This document shows positions 44,880 to 58,000 of a stretch of DNA of 64,000 nucleotides, piece by piece; within the stretch, counting starts at the first letter, position 1; each line of letters begins with the position of its first letter. Source of the DNA: Polytrichum commune (Eukaryota; Streptophyta; Polytrichopsida; Polytrichales; Polytrichaceae); the NCBI GenBank assembly GCA_950295325.1, contig OX485808.1, positions 27,548,527-27,612,526 of the forward strand, given 5' to 3'. A model generated the notes under the pieces. The model was not told where the DNA came from. It did no database searches and saw only the letters and a program-made list of their open reading frames with translations. The position numbers and the translations under genes are program-made.

Positions 44880-47800
44880 ATGGAGAGACCGGAGTATCGC
44901 AGTGGCCGGCGGCAGAAAGAAGTGAAGGTGTACACAGTTTGCCAAGAATCGAGGTGAGTTTAATTTAGTCTAGTTTTGAGGCAAAAGGATTTCTTGGTTT
45001 GTTTGTTTGTTTGTGAAATTTTGTGTTCTTTTGGGTTTGGTTCCTCTGTTGTTGTTTGTGAGGGGCGTTCCCCTGTTGAGAGTTGATTTGATAGCAGTAA
45101 TATGCCTCTCCCATGCAATAAGGTTTAGCAAAAGGAATGAAAACAGGGGATCCATGTCATATCACGTCAAGGCTAAGTGCAAACTTGTGATTGCACTAGT
45201 GCAAAGGAGAAGTCCAAGAAGGTTGCTCTTTTATATAGGTGCACACAATCCCCATTTGTGGAGACTGTTGGAAAGAAGTGAGGGTTACGCAGTTTGCCAA
45301 GATTCGAGGTGAGGTTTAGTTTTGAGGTGGAAGGATTGTTCATTTTTAAAAATCTTTTACTCTCCGAAGTTTGGTTTTGTTGTAATTTGTGCGGGGTGAC
45401 CCCCTGTTGAGACTTGATTTATTAGCAGTAGTATGCCTCTCCCATGCAACAACGTTTAGCAGAAGGAATGAAAAACAGGGGATCCACATGGTTAAAGTCC
45501 TCTTGAAGAAGGCTGCTCTCTTATTATATGTGCAGAGACTATCGGATAGAAGTGAGGTTGTACAGAGGTTGCCAAGAATTGAGGTGAAGTTAGAGGTAGA
45601 TGTTGTTTGTGTGTTCATTAGGGTTTGGTTCTCTTGCAGTTTGTGTGTCGGGTCCCTAGCCTATTGAAACTTGATTCATTAGGAGTAATATGCCTCCCCC
45701 ATGCCAAAAGGGCTCAGCAAAAAGAATGAGAATAGGGGATCTATGTCATGACATGACATGGCTCAAGTGCGAACTTGTGATTGCACTAGTATAAAGGAGA
45801 AGTGTCTTATACGAAAGAGATTACTCTCTTATATGTGTGCACACAACTGCTGTGAATTTCTCAAGCATTTAAGTCTTGCGGTGACTAACCTACTTGGCGA
45901 CTGTCTTTTAATCCCGAGCATCTAAGAGTTGTGGTGACTAGCTGCTTGATACTAGCAGCTATCCACATGTTGGTATAAGTTCACCTGCAAGTGGTGCTTC
46001 CTCCATGTGGCTCACATGCTGATTTGAATCAACGACCAATAGGAGATATTTTATTTTATTTTCTCTCGACTTCACTGTTCCCATCAAACAAACCCCTCTC
46101 ATATGGGGACCCCCATGCTAACTGTAGCCTGGCCGTGTGAGGTTGCTGAATTATGAATTCCCTGTGGTGTGGGTGTGTTGTGTTTGTGTTTATGGCAAAT
46201 TGGGTGAGATGGGGTGGATGTGGGGGTAGATGAATTGACCTAGACCATTGATATTGTTTTGTATGGTTGCAGTAGTAATTGAAGAAATTTGTTTTGGGGG
46301 TATTTATGGCAGGTACTTGGTAGTGCGTAATGTTCCAGCCCTGGGTTGCATTGATGAGCTCGTGAAGCTGTTCGCGCTTTATGGTCCAATTGAAGAGTAT
46401 GTTACTCCCCTTGTTCCTTTCCATGGCGTTCTCATTGGTGATTCTCTTGAATTCATTGGTCCATGTGGTGGCTGTGGTGTCCATTGAATTAGTTCATTGG
46501 GACAAAATCTTAAAGACACAAGGGTGGGGCAGTTTTTGAGTGAAGTTGGAGGTGATGTTTACAGGTACAGGCTACTGGACGAGGAAGACTGTGCGGAATT
46601 CACAGATGTTTACTGGATCAAGTTTTCGGCCATCTCGAATGCTCGGTGATTGGGCTTCTCTACTTTTGCTTCAGTTGGAGTGGTTTTGGCTATATTTTCC
46701 TTTTGTTGTTCCCTTGCACTGATTCTCAAGTCGATGGGCTGATTCTTGATCAACCTTTGAGATTAGAACTACCACAGTCTGGCTGAGAGAGAGGGTGCTC
46801 CATACTGATATTAAATGTGGGCCGCAGGTTTGCCAAGAGGAAGCTGGATGAGTACCAATTTTTGGGCCACTTGCTCCAAGTCTCATATGCTCCAGACAAC
46901 GAGACTCAGAATGATACTCTTGATAAATTGGAAGAACGGCGGAGGACTTGTATCAACAGACTCAGAAGTAAAGCATTGAACCTTGTTTCTGATTAGGTCT
47001 TTAAACATGCAAATCAGATGTTTTTGTATTGAGATTGGAGGCATAATTGTAAATAGGTCATGTGATAGATAGGTGTAACACTCAAGTGCATGTAAGTGGT
47101 ATTTGTTGCTGCTGCTGAGTACTTTTGATTGTTTAAAGTCTTAACTGCAATGTATCAATCAAAGCTTGATGGAGTAGGACACTGTTGAATACAGCTATTC
47201 GCAAGCCAGAGGCAAGGCTTCAGCAAGATGGACAAGGGCCAAGGGACCCTCTGCTGGGAATTTTTGGCAGGCAGGCAGGAGAGAGACAGGAGCTTGTACC
47301 TGTGCCTGTAGGGTAAGCATCAACATTTTTTTCATATCAATACTGGTTCCACATTGATTTAATCACAATAAAACACAACTTTGAACCAATGCCTATCAAA
47401 CATAGGGTTGCAATTTTCAATTTTTGTTCTATATTTTATCTTGGAAAGATCTTATAGCTTCAATCATGAGTTGAATTTGCAATGATTGAATCATTAGCTG
47501 AATGAAAAGATATTAAATTCTGACTTAACAATAAATGCTGTTTACTTGCAATTTGAGATGGATCATTTAAATATACTTGCTCTGGGTCTTGTGGGTTGCA
47601 TTCCTTCACGAGACCTAGACACAAAGAACATGAGTCATAGGTCTTGAAACTAATGAACCCAAATACCTCTGTTTTCCATGGTGATGTCCAAGTAGTGAGT
47701 GACCTACGAGCTCTATGTTCTTTTTGAGTACTGTTACATAATCCTTTAGTTTTGTTAGGGCATGTACTATGTCTAATATTCTGTTAAGAGGACCAGATTG

Positions 47801-48768
47801 TCCTGATATGTTTGTGTATTGGCTTTTTTGCAGGAAGAGAGGTGTTTATGAGCTCAGACCTGCGAAACCAAAGGTGCCTCAACCACAAATGGATGCCAGA
47901 TACAGAGCATCACATGAGGTTGGCCCCGAAAAACCCTCACTGATTTACGTGTGCCCAATTTGGCATACTTATTCGTTGGTGAATGCCCACATTTTCATAA
48001 AAAGTGAAATGACTCATTGATCGTCTGTCATGCAGCACTGTGAAGACCATTCTATGGATGCAACTGTTCAAGCAGTCCGCCAGAAGCTTGAGAAGGTCCG
48101 ATTTCTTTCCACTTCTTCAATGTCTAATGTAGACATGCCTAATTTGGTTACTTATCCTAATGGGACTCCTGTATTTGAGTGCTATGTGGTTAGGTGAGGC
48201 TCCAAGAATGGATACCAAAAAGACATGTGTTTTAACAAGATTGGACTACGTTCTCAAAATATTAATTCATTCTTAGGCTATAAGTCAACATAATTTGGAG
48301 GACCTATATGACCAATTAATGAGCACGATAATCTTCACTTTGATAATGAATAAGATATTCATGTGAGCTCCAGAAATCATGAAGAAATTGACTACGGCTT
48401 CAATTTGGATTTGCTAACAATCTCGTACTAATCACGTGTTTCATACCATAGGAGAAGTGCACTAGTTGGAAAAAGTAATCATTAAGACCCATCTACCTTA
48501 CATGATGTTTTGGAACAATTAGAACTTGACTAGGATGACTTTCATATAGCAAAATGTGAGTTTCTTCTTGGCTTCTGTTCAATGAATTGTCGCTTTATTT
48601 ACTTATTCTCCTCTATGTGAGCAGATATCATCTGTAAGTGCCTCGACACTGGCAGGGACTAAACAGACACGAGACTTTGGTAGTTCAGTGAATGCTGGAG
48701 CTGAACATATGCAAGGATTGGTACCGGCTATCAAAAAGCAGCGTCAGGACAACCGAAGGAGAATCTGA
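44880..48768 (+). CDS. RBM48: RNA-binding motif protein 48 (minor spliceosome factor)
   Basis: RBM48 acts with ARMC7 in the nucleus in splicing of U12-type introns. Eight exons join in phase to 261 aa: 44880-44953, 46313-46396, 46565-46645, 46828-46967, 47195-47312, 47834-47918, 48036-48095, 48625-48768. The start gives MERPEYRSGRR-QKEVKVYTV, the family's usual opening before the RRM. The single RRM (about 20-110) has RNP2-like YLVVRNVPALG, the family phrase LVKLFALYGPIEEYRLLDEE, RNP1-like FTDVYWIKFS, then ARFAKRKLDEYQFLGHLL and VSYAPDNET, which is diagnostic of RBM48. The C-terminal half is basic and low-complexity, ending KKQRQDNRRRI. Length fits plant homologues. Intron 1 contains copies of the exon 1 end, and intron 7 contains a family F MITE (about 48130-48505). 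Confidence 0.92.
44917..45850 (+). repeat. Tandem triplication of the RBM48 exon 1 end plus intron 1 start
   Basis: The exon 1 end and donor (GTTTGCCAAGAATCGAG|GTGAG at 44954) recur as GTTTGCCAAGATTCGAG|GTGAG (donor-like GT at 45309) and GGTTGCCAAGAATTGAG|GTGAA (45584). Each is followed by the same intron block: CCCTGTTGAGA(G/C)TTGATTT, AATATGCCTC(T/C)CCCATGC and GGGGATC(C/T)A. Spacing is 355 and 275 bp. Confidence 0.85.
48130..48505 (+). mobile_element. Family F MITE in RBM48 intron 7
   Basis: It runs from TAATGTAGACATGCCTAATT to GACCCATCTACCTTACATG, whose reverse pairs with the start. The internal order is that of family F. Confidence 0.65.
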
Positions 48769-51700
48769 TGAGGCACGAAAAGGCAAAATTTGTGTGTACA
48801 AAATTTACAAATCTTGGTTTTGAATCTCTTGAGGTGGCGCCAATATTTGACAGCATTGCAAAAGCCCACCTCACACTCAGATTGATTAGAGAATAGAATT
48901 GCAACATTCAAGTGATGCCACTAAACATCATTTCAATATTCTTTAAGTTTCCCTTCGTAGAAAAATCATTTGCTTCTTGCAAATACAGAGCCATAGGACT
49001 CCTATCATCAATCTGGAGTATGCTCACAATGAGACAGAGGTAGACCAAGAAAGGGTTGACTATATATCACAATACATTACAACAGAAGCATGTATTATTC
49101 TTCAATCAATTTACCGAAACACTTGTAGACTACTCCTACTTCTGTATGGTCAAGTTGGAAGTAATATTTGAAAAATATGGGATAGCTTAGGGTTCCAAAG
49201 GAGCATGTGCAAGAAGTAAAGGTGGATTGAAAACAAAGTTTACAAAGTAGTTCTCTATTTTATTTTGATTCTGTGAATGTTGCATTCGTGTCAAGTGTTC
49301 ACAAGAAGTGTAACACCAATCAAGTTTTTGAGGAAGTGGTAAGGGAGACAGTTAAGGCTAATGTGGACACTCCAATTCAAGTAGCGGTTGGATTTGACCA
49401 TGAATTGTCTCATCCAAGTTTTAAAATTGAAGTTGAGATAGAAAATTATAAGAGGTCAAAATGAGGATTCTCTTCCTCCTTAACCCCTAACTTCCCGCGC
49501 CCAATTTTCCTCAAATCTGCCCAGAAAATGTGACCTCAACTTCAGTGACCGTAGCTCAAGATCTAAAGCATTTTTTGACAAATTCAACCGTATAGATGTT
49601 TGCAGTTTAGAGGTGATTACTCACAATCCAAATTTTAAACATTGAAGTTTTGTTATGTAGGAGATTATAATAGGAATGTCATTAGTGATCTTGAGGGGCA
49701 ACAATTTGGAAATTAAATTAGGGTTGGGTTTTTGACCGAACCTCCACTCAAATCATCTTCAAATGACAAAATGGCACCCTCATTCAAAGAGGGGCAATAT
49801 CCCTACTCAAATTAGCTCACGCATCTTGAAACCATTTGTGGATTTTTTGTGGAGCTTTGCAATTCATAACATTACTCAACGATGTGGGCCCTTAAAATAT
49901 AACAGTTGGATGTTGGGAATTTAATCTAAATTTGAGTCACCTAGTGCAACTTTTCTAGCATCCCATTATTATATTTTGAGGGCCCACGGGACGAGAATTG
50001 CACGCTGAGTAATGTTATGTTTGAGAAAGTGGTGCCACAACTGTGCACATTCACATGGACTTACACCCACCAACACATGTCCAATGAAAAATTCCAACGG
50101 TAGATGTTTAGAACATATTGTGTTTGAGTGCCATGTAAATTTTCAGATCAATTGGGAATCATTTGCACATAGGGATCAACAAAACACATGTTTAGGATAT
50201 GTTGCCCCTAAACTGTGGAGGTGACAAATGTCAAGCAGGTATTTTGCATACTAGTTGCATTGTAAACTAGATAAGAGCACACTCCCATATTTGAATTAAT
50301 CAAAACATAGCTAACTTTGTTGAATCAAACTTTTTCACGTGGTAGGACATAGCATACATGAAAATGAACATGAGGAGTAGTTGAAATAATCTAGAAACCA
50401 TTTGAACTGGTGTCAAAGGGGTCATAATGAACTGCTCGCGACCAAATTATGGTCGCAAGGGATATTAGGGGTTAAACTGTTACATAGGTCCTCCCAATTA
50501 TGTTCACTACTATATTGAATTTAGAATGGTGTCTATAATTTGAGCATGTTGTCCACTCTCATCAAAGCATGTGTCATTTGGGTGTCCATTCATAACTACA
50601 AAGAAGCCATGTACCACTCAAATATAGGTACATATGATTTTATTTTTTTATTTTTTATTTTGTGGAGGGGGGGGGGGGTTTAAGATTTGTCCTATATACC
50701 TTACATTGATGAATCCAAAAATTGGAGATAGTGTAACATGATGAACCTAGGTACAAATACCTAACTTTATTCATGAACCAATAATGATCCGAAAAAGAGT
50801 TATATGATGGCCGTCAAGTGCTTGACCAAATAATGGGTTTTGTATAGGTATGAAAACATAAGCACAATTGAACTACAATCTAGCCTCTTGTTTAGAGTTA
50901 TGCATATGTAAAGATGCATGCAACAACACATGCATGGGAGGATATGTGTTACAAGTATCTCCATGGCTCGTGTTGGGTGGTTTGTGCTACCTAAACTCCT
51001 CAACTTCAAGATTATTATAATTGACCTCATCTCAAAGATGAAGTAGAAAGCATGGTTTGAAGACCCAATTTGGAGTTGAGGATAATTATATTCATACTAG
51101 ATTTGTGTGGTTGCAACAAACAACATTGTTATTCATTGTCATCAAATCATTTTTTAAACATTTCCTTTCAAGAACCAACCACAATTTTAATAAGGATTGC
51201 AAATACTTGAAGTTCAATGGCTACGAAGTGAAGTTGCATAGTATGGTTGAAATTGGAAGAAATTATCATCTTAGGAACATTAATCCTTTCCCCATATAAT
51301 GCATATTATAACATAGAAAAGTTTAAGGGTCATTGAGGGAAATTTAAAATTTTATTAACATGGATTGAAAATATGTTTCTTACAAAAATTTGCCATTCTA
51401 TACATGCTCCTCTTAAATGGGAGATTCAATAAAGAGAAAAGAATGAAGTCCTTACCCAAGAAACCTTTTTCATAAATGCATTGAAACCGCATTTGGGTGT
51501 CCCACTCCCTTAGAGGTAAAAAAAAGTTTTTAGGTGTAGTTACCATATATCATGTTTTTTAAGGATGAAACCCACCATTTATTTTTGAGAAAAATACACA
51601 AGTTCATGGATGAATATATATTTTCTCATTCTTAATTGGATGTAAATGGCCTCCTCACTCCAATATCCTTCAATTAGGGCAGAGCATCTTGGTTCTTCGC

Positions 51701-51774
51701 TTCATCGACTTCGCTTCACTTGTCAATTCGCCTACGAACTTCGAATCTCACGAAAGAATTTGCGCATCGAGGAG
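48769..51774. other. Spacer between RBM48 and CZIB
   Basis: It holds a family A MITE (49865-50019), a reversed family F fragment (about 50470-50640) and a run of G (about 50668-50679). Short open frames here show no family character. Confidence 0.5.
49865..50019. mobile_element. Family A MITE, compact copy
   Basis: A 155-bp element with ends CATAACATTACTCAACGATG and, inverted, CATAACATTACTCAGCGTGC. Inner segments (GTGGGCCCTTAAAATATAA and TTATATTTTGAGGGCCCAC) also pair, so almost the whole unit can fold back. Confidence 0.8.
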
Positions 51775-52637
51775 GTGAGAATTACTTAGTTCCGGTACTG
51801 TTCTTGTCCGCAATCTAAAGACACAGTTCAGTGGTGAATGAGCCTCTGCACTTTTCTTGTTTCTTGCTGAATTTGCAATAATCAGCGAAGGTGCTATTTC
51901 CAGGATTTCAGAACGTCCCCGTGGTTTGGATCCTCTTGATGATGCCAGAAGTTAAGATATTCGATGGGCCGTAAATAACTCATAGAAGTTGAAGGTCCGT
52001 TCACGGTTACAGGTTTTGGTTCATAAAAATGAGAGGGAAAGAGGGAAAAGGGAATTTGGAAGTCCTTGGATGTGGATTGTTTTGATGCGAAACGTGTTGC
52101 TCGAATTGTAACCTCAGGGTTTAATGTTTGATGAGCCTCTGCACTTTTCTTATTTCTTGCTGGATTGGTAGAAAGCAGTAGTTTGAGCACGTCCCCGTGG
52201 TTTGGATCCTTTTGATGATGCCAGAAGTTAAGATATTGGATAAGTCATAAAGAACGGAGAAAATTTGAAGGCCTGGTCATGTTTACACGTTTTTTTTGTA
52301 TGAATGATAGGGAAGAGGGAAGAAGGATTCCAGAAGTCTGCAGATGTTCTGGTTTTGGTATGATGTGTGTTGCAGGATTTGCAACCTCTGGGTTTAATGG
52401 TGGATCAGCCTGTGCAATTTTCTTGTTTCTTGCTGAATTGTTAACATTCGGTAAACATTAGTGGTTTGGAGCCTTTGAATGATACCAGAAGTCAGAATAT
52501 GCGATTAACCGTAAAGAATTTAGAGAAGTTGAAGGTATGGTCATGTTTACAGGTTTTGGTTTATGAATGAGAGAGGAGGGAGGAGGGATGTCACAGTCTG
52601 CAGGTGTTGCTTTATTTTGATATCGTGTGTGTTGCAG
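51775..52637 (+). repeat. Three tandem units in the probable 5'-UTR intron of CZIB
   Basis: Units start near 51835, 52131 and 52402. Shared blocks are GAGCCTCTGCACTTTTCTT, TTTCTTGCTG(A/G)ATT, CGTCCCCGTGGTTTGGATCC, GATGATGCCAGAAGTTA, AGAAGTTGAAGG, TTACA(G/C)GTTTT and the acceptor-like GTTGCAGGA. The bracketing donor (GAGGAG|GTGAGA at 51775) and acceptor (GTTGCAG ending 52637) suggest a leader intron. The repeats are clear; the intron is inferred. Confidence 0.75.
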
Positions 52638-52682
52638 GAACTGGAATCACAAAAGGAAGAGAGGGAATAGAAGTCGGGGACA

Positions 52683-54542
52683 ATGGTGCTACTGTTGCTG
52701 GAAATCAAAGCCGAGCTTGAGAATATCACAAATCTGGTGCCCAAAGGAGGCTCTGATGGATCCGAGTACACATTCTTTTTCAAGGTATAAAGTTTAAAGT
52801 TTTAACACTTTTAGCTTGTATAGCACGCAATGAGGGCAAGATGATTAGCAATCTAAATTGTGCCTGTAGCCATTTCCCTCGTGATGTTTGGAGCTCATAT
52901 GAACATCTTATTCAATATCAAAGTGAAGACTCTCTTTCTCATTAAACGATCATATACGTCCCTCCCCAGTTATGTTGGCTATTGAGCCTAGAATGGTTTA
53001 ACAGATTTTGAGCACTTAGTTTAATCTTTTTGAAACCCGTGAAGTGTTTTTGGTCTCTGTTCTTAGATCCACATCTAATCACACACCACTCAAATATAGG
53101 TGTCCGTTTAAGATGAGTAACTGACTTAGGTCAGCTTACCTTAATGTTTAGGACTCAAAGCATTGTGGCAGTAGCCAATTGTTATATTTTTATATATTCT
53201 CCAAGTGTTTTGGGGTTCGATGTTACGATGGTGAGTAAACCACGTCAGCAAATAGTCCCTGCATGATGAACCGAGATTAATGAATTTTGACAATTTACTA
53301 GAAACAAAAAGAGCGTGGTGTCTGCAACTCAGAAGAATTTGGAAGTAGGGAGGGCTCCTCTCAAGTGTTGCTGAGAAATTGCCAGATCGCTTTTGATACT
53401 TTACTTCTAATTAATCACTCTGAGATTGTTGATGGGAGTGGGAGATATAGATTCCCAGGTGTACAATCTTGTACTTCAAGATTGACGTGATAATCGAGGA
53501 TAAAATTGGAGTACCGTGAGGAATTGGATGAATGCCTGTTTACAGCCTTCACCTTAGGTTTTTTAAGGAGTTGAAATAGAAATTTAATGTGTGGAAGAGA
53601 CTAACAATTCAACTATTAACGTTCCAGATAAAGTGTGGAAGCTGTGGAACTGTTAGTGACAAGGAAACCTCTGTGGTTGCATCTGAGCTATATGACATTC
53701 CAAAAAGCAAAGGCTCTGCTAACCTTGTGCAAAAGGTGCGTCCATGTTGGCTTTAGTTTAATTTGAAGTTCAAGTTCACAATTTCCATTGCATTTTTTAT
53801 CTGTTACTACCTACATACTCCCAGTTCACTGTCTTCTATCTTATCTTCCACTTCGGGTTTAACTTTGATGAACTCTGTGCGCAGTGCAAGTTTTGTGACA
53901 AAGTGGGAAACATAACCGTGATTGGAGGACGTGATAAGCCCTACACTCTAGAGGATAGTGAAAGTGGAAAATTTGTGCCAATTGGGTGTTTCGACTGCAG
54001 GGGCATTGAGTGCATTGAATTTTCTTTCAGAGATGGATGGGCTGCTGAAGGAGTAAGATTTCCTTCTCTCATTAGTGATGTACCAAGCACATTGTCAAAA
54101 GTGGTCTATCATACTCATATTATCCGTTTCTACTCAAATGTCACAAGCTTGATTTGAGTTTTCTTGATTTAAAAATGAACTCAAGTAGCAGCTGGTTAGA
54201 TACACACATAGCATTAAGTGATGAGTGATTTGCTTCATGCACTTTGTAGCTTCTGTTAAACAGTTTCTACAATATGTACATTTGGTACTATACATTGGTT
54301 GAAGCACCTTTAGCTTGAGTTCTTGATGCGTGTTTCTTTGTTCATCTGGTATCCTGAGGTTTTTGTATTTAGTATAATTTTTTGTGATGGCACTCACGCA
54401 AATTTCATTGTGAATGCAGTTAACAGGTACAAAATTTGTGGACATTGATCTTTCTGAGGGGGAGTGGTCAGAGTATGATGAGAAGGCATCTGCATCAGTG
54501 GGTATTTTAAGCCTGGAGCATAGGTTTGTGAACGCAAAGTAG
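52683..54542 (+). CDS. CZIB: CXXC-motif zinc-binding protein (CZIB, DUF866)
   Basis: This is the small, highly conserved eukaryotic UPF0587/DUF866 family (human C1orf123). Members bind zinc and are presumed cytosolic; the cellular role is not well defined. Four coding exons join in phase: 52683-52784, 53628-53735, 53885-54052, 54420-54542, giving 166 aa, close to the family's 160. Two CXXC pairs form the zinc site: C37-G-S-C40 (IKCGSCG) and C71-K-F-C74 (CKFCDKVGNITV); a further C105-F-D-C108 is present. The family's signature GWAAEG then GTKFVDIDLSEGEWSEYDEKA is intact. The start follows a probable leader acceptor at 52637. Intron 1 contains a reversed family F MITE (about 52830-53150). The 3' end is about 500 bp from the convergent LAZ1-like stop codon. 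Confidence 0.93.
52830..53150 (-). mobile_element. Family F MITE fragment in CZIB intron 1
   Basis: Reversed family blocks are visible: GTAGCCATTTCCCTCGTGAT, GAGCTCATATGAACATCTTA, CCTAGAATGGTTTAA, AGATCCACATCTAATCACAC. Confidence 0.6.
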
Positions 54543-55048
54543 TGGTATAATTCAGTGGGACATCAGTTGGGAGTCCTTTTTGACAGTACATACTGATAAA
54601 TGAATACACAAGACATTGTAAGTACAGACCTGCCTGTGTAATACCATCCTGACAATTGGTAATGATATAAATAATTTGACTCTGTACGCCACTTTCTCAA
54701 GGTCTATTGAGGGGTTGGGTTCAGGTCTAGAAAAGAAATTGAAATGCTTTGGGGGTTGCCTTGGTCGTCAACTGGAAATCCTTCATTTTGATCAGTACAG
54801 TTTGAAAACAATTTCTGTGCATGGGTAGCAGCATGGAACAGCCACAACCACTTTCAATTCTCAATCTTTTGAAGTCTTACCTTCAGAGTGTCCTACATTT
54901 GAAAGTTCCCCTTAAGTCCACCATGTCTCTATTCTAGAGTCATGGACAGTGTACCAATTGGGGTAAAACTGCGAGCCTGATGAACAACCTTGTTACCTGC
55001 CTGCCTACATTGTCTATCTGTCTGCAGCCTGATACATTTTCCTTGGAC

Positions 55049-58000
55049 CTAAAACTTGGATTCAGAATGAAATTGATTGTGGTTGGTTGTCTCTGTGCCA
55101 CAAGTACAGGAAATTTCAGTAGTTCTTGAGATACAGGACTCTGAATTTCCATCAACCTCTGGGTTGCTCAACACTTGAATTGTTTCTTTTTCCCTCTGTA
55201 CTACGGTGTTATTGTCTGGGCCTGTGACCACAGTTACATCTTCCTTGGTTATGGTCTCCTGCTGCTTGCCACTCCATAACTGAATGGTCTCATGAAAAGT
55301 TTCATTGAATCTCGTTATCCCTGATTCAAGAGGCTCCACAGCTTGTGACACTGTGGCTTTCACATCTCGGACAACCTGTCCAACCACAAAGATTTGTTAT
55401 CAGAGTTTCCATCAGTACAACAACTCAGGTGATCAATTTGAATTGATTTTAGTGTGTCATTGTAGAACATTGTAATCATGTACTTCTAAAACTCCACAAA
55501 TTGTACCAAAAGTTGACCCTCCATGTTATCAGAAGATTAAAATGTAAAAGTGTATATTGGTATGGTGGGGCGGATGTGACTACCTGGACCAAAACGTCCA
55601 CCTTGGCCTTTATGGATTAAAGTGTAGTGCAAATTTCTTCAAAGACCAACAAAATATGGCAAGGAAAGAGCCGAAACTACACTACATAGTCCTATTATTG
55701 TGGGCCACATCAAATTTCCACCCACGTCAACTCTGTAGTTTAAAATTAGTGTAGACCATCTTGATTTTTTTTTCTAGAAAATTGATGTGGGCAACTATTT
55801 TATTTTATGCTACTTTTGTCCTATGACTACAATGTGTCAATCGGAAGTCTTCATAAAGACTCAAGGGAACCCCTGGGCTCTTGGACCTCATTATTTCCAA
55901 CTTGATGGGAAAATTAGTGTGGCTCATGTTGATTATTTCCGCGCTAATTTTCCACCCACACTAATAGGACTATTTAGTGTGGCTATCACATGCCTACTTG
56001 GAAAGAAAAGGGTTAAAATGGAGAGAAAGGTATACTGACATGTCCACCACCTCGGAAGACCACATCTTGGAAACTCTCTTTAACACTCGTGGCTACAGCT
56101 TCCAAGTCTTGTTCCATCATTGTTTCCGCAACTATGCCCAAAATATTTGTGGTTCCCTCATAGTTAAACCCGCGTTCATACGGTGTCGCCGGATACACAA
56201 AGATATGGGCCACGGCCGCAACCGCCATCTACACATAAATGTAAGAGGAAAACATACACTCTTTAGTACTAATTACACACTCTGAGCATACATAACATTC
56301 TTAAGCATCATGGGTAAGGACGTTCTCATTCTATTCTAACTTCAACAATAAATTTCCAAAAAATTGAGGTCCTAGTAAAGTGGCAAGCACTCTTTAGTCA
56401 ACACATCCATGTTTCTATCTTTGGACACAAACATCACAAATTCCCAAATGGCGGTGTATAATGCAATTAATATGTTAAAGTTATACATTTTGGTGTACAA
56501 TGTAATTATCTTACAATTGTTGTATTCATCTCATGTAACAACTTACTTAGTTTCAAGATAATGTGGCACATAATAGAAGGAAAAACAAAATCATGCAACT
56601 ACAGTATTACGACATGAATTTGGGATATATGATGTTATTTTGAACATCTGTATGAACATTTAACGAGCATAAGAATCTTCACTGGATAATGAATAAGATA
56701 TTCATATGAGCTCCCAAAATTCGAAGCAGAGTGGCTATGACCTCGATTTGGACTTGCTAACCATGTCGTACTAATCGTGTGTTTCATATCCTAGAAGTGG
56801 GCTAGTCGGAAAAAGCAGCCTTTAAGATTCATCTACCTTGCTCTCCAAGATGCTTATCTAGGTAGAGCACCCACTACGCCACTTAAGAGTGCTATGTAAT
56901 AAATCAAGAAAGAAGCGTCTGTCAAGAACTTATCTAACACTCAACAATGGAAAAATTGCTGGAATAAGTGGTCACAACTTACTTCAACGCAAATACTGAG
57001 GTCTTGGAGGCCGCTCTGAATGTGCCCGCGGAAAATGGCTTTCTTAGAAAACCACCGGAATGCTAAGCCTGACGAGAATAAAAATGCGATGGTTACACCT
57101 TGCCACCATGTCACAAATACGACTGCCTTAAAGCACAGGAACTTGGCCAATGGGTTTATAAAGTGGAGCTCCTTCTTTGTTTTTCTGTAGAACAGTATGA
57201 GACAGTAGAGAGCCCACAGCTGACTGAAATTGAGCACAAACGTTATGTAGGGATATCTGCACCCATAATTTAAAAAATGTCAAGCATTTTCTATCTGTCA
57301 GAAGGAATATCCAATTTGAACTTGCAGAAACCATCCAATAGAAGAATTCCAAGTAAAATACAAATGCCAACCCTACAAATGACAAAGAGGTATTTGTAGG
57401 ATGTTTGGAGGAGCTCCATAAACATTTAGAGAATTAACAGCAGCAACCAATGAGAGAACGAGGCAATGAGGGGTATGGAACCTAGCGATAAGGCTATACC
57501 AGTGTTGGTCTGGTATTGTCATTTTTATGATACCCATTTGGGTATCTATAATCAGGAATTCACTATTTTTTGATACCAATAGGGTAAGCATATCTGACGG
57601 TATTTTTGTTTTCGATATCATTTGGGTCTATATACACCATGCAAGAAGCTTCATACCTAAGCAAAATCATCCTAGTATCAATATGGTTTAGAAAGGCATT
57701 GACCCAAATAATAACTCAGCGTATACAAAGATTCTCTCACCTTGACACACCCACCAAAATATAATTATTTGACTACTATTATTTATGATACCCACGGGTA
57801 GGTTCTTCAATACCATTATTGATGTTGATGATAGATTCCATGCATTCACCTATATTAGAGACTGACATTCGCAGGGGTCTATTAAGTTATGTGTGCATTC
57901 CTTGAAGAAAGATGACCACTGAAACTAATCAAAGTGATTCTTTGGACAATGGAGGTTGTGAAATTCAATACTCACCCCTTTGACCAATCAAACTCAGCAT

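Noticed and set aside
45007-45667. Open frames in RBM48 intron 1 as separate small genes
   Set aside because: They are readings through the tandem copies of exon 1 and intron 1; their apparent similarity reflects the duplication.
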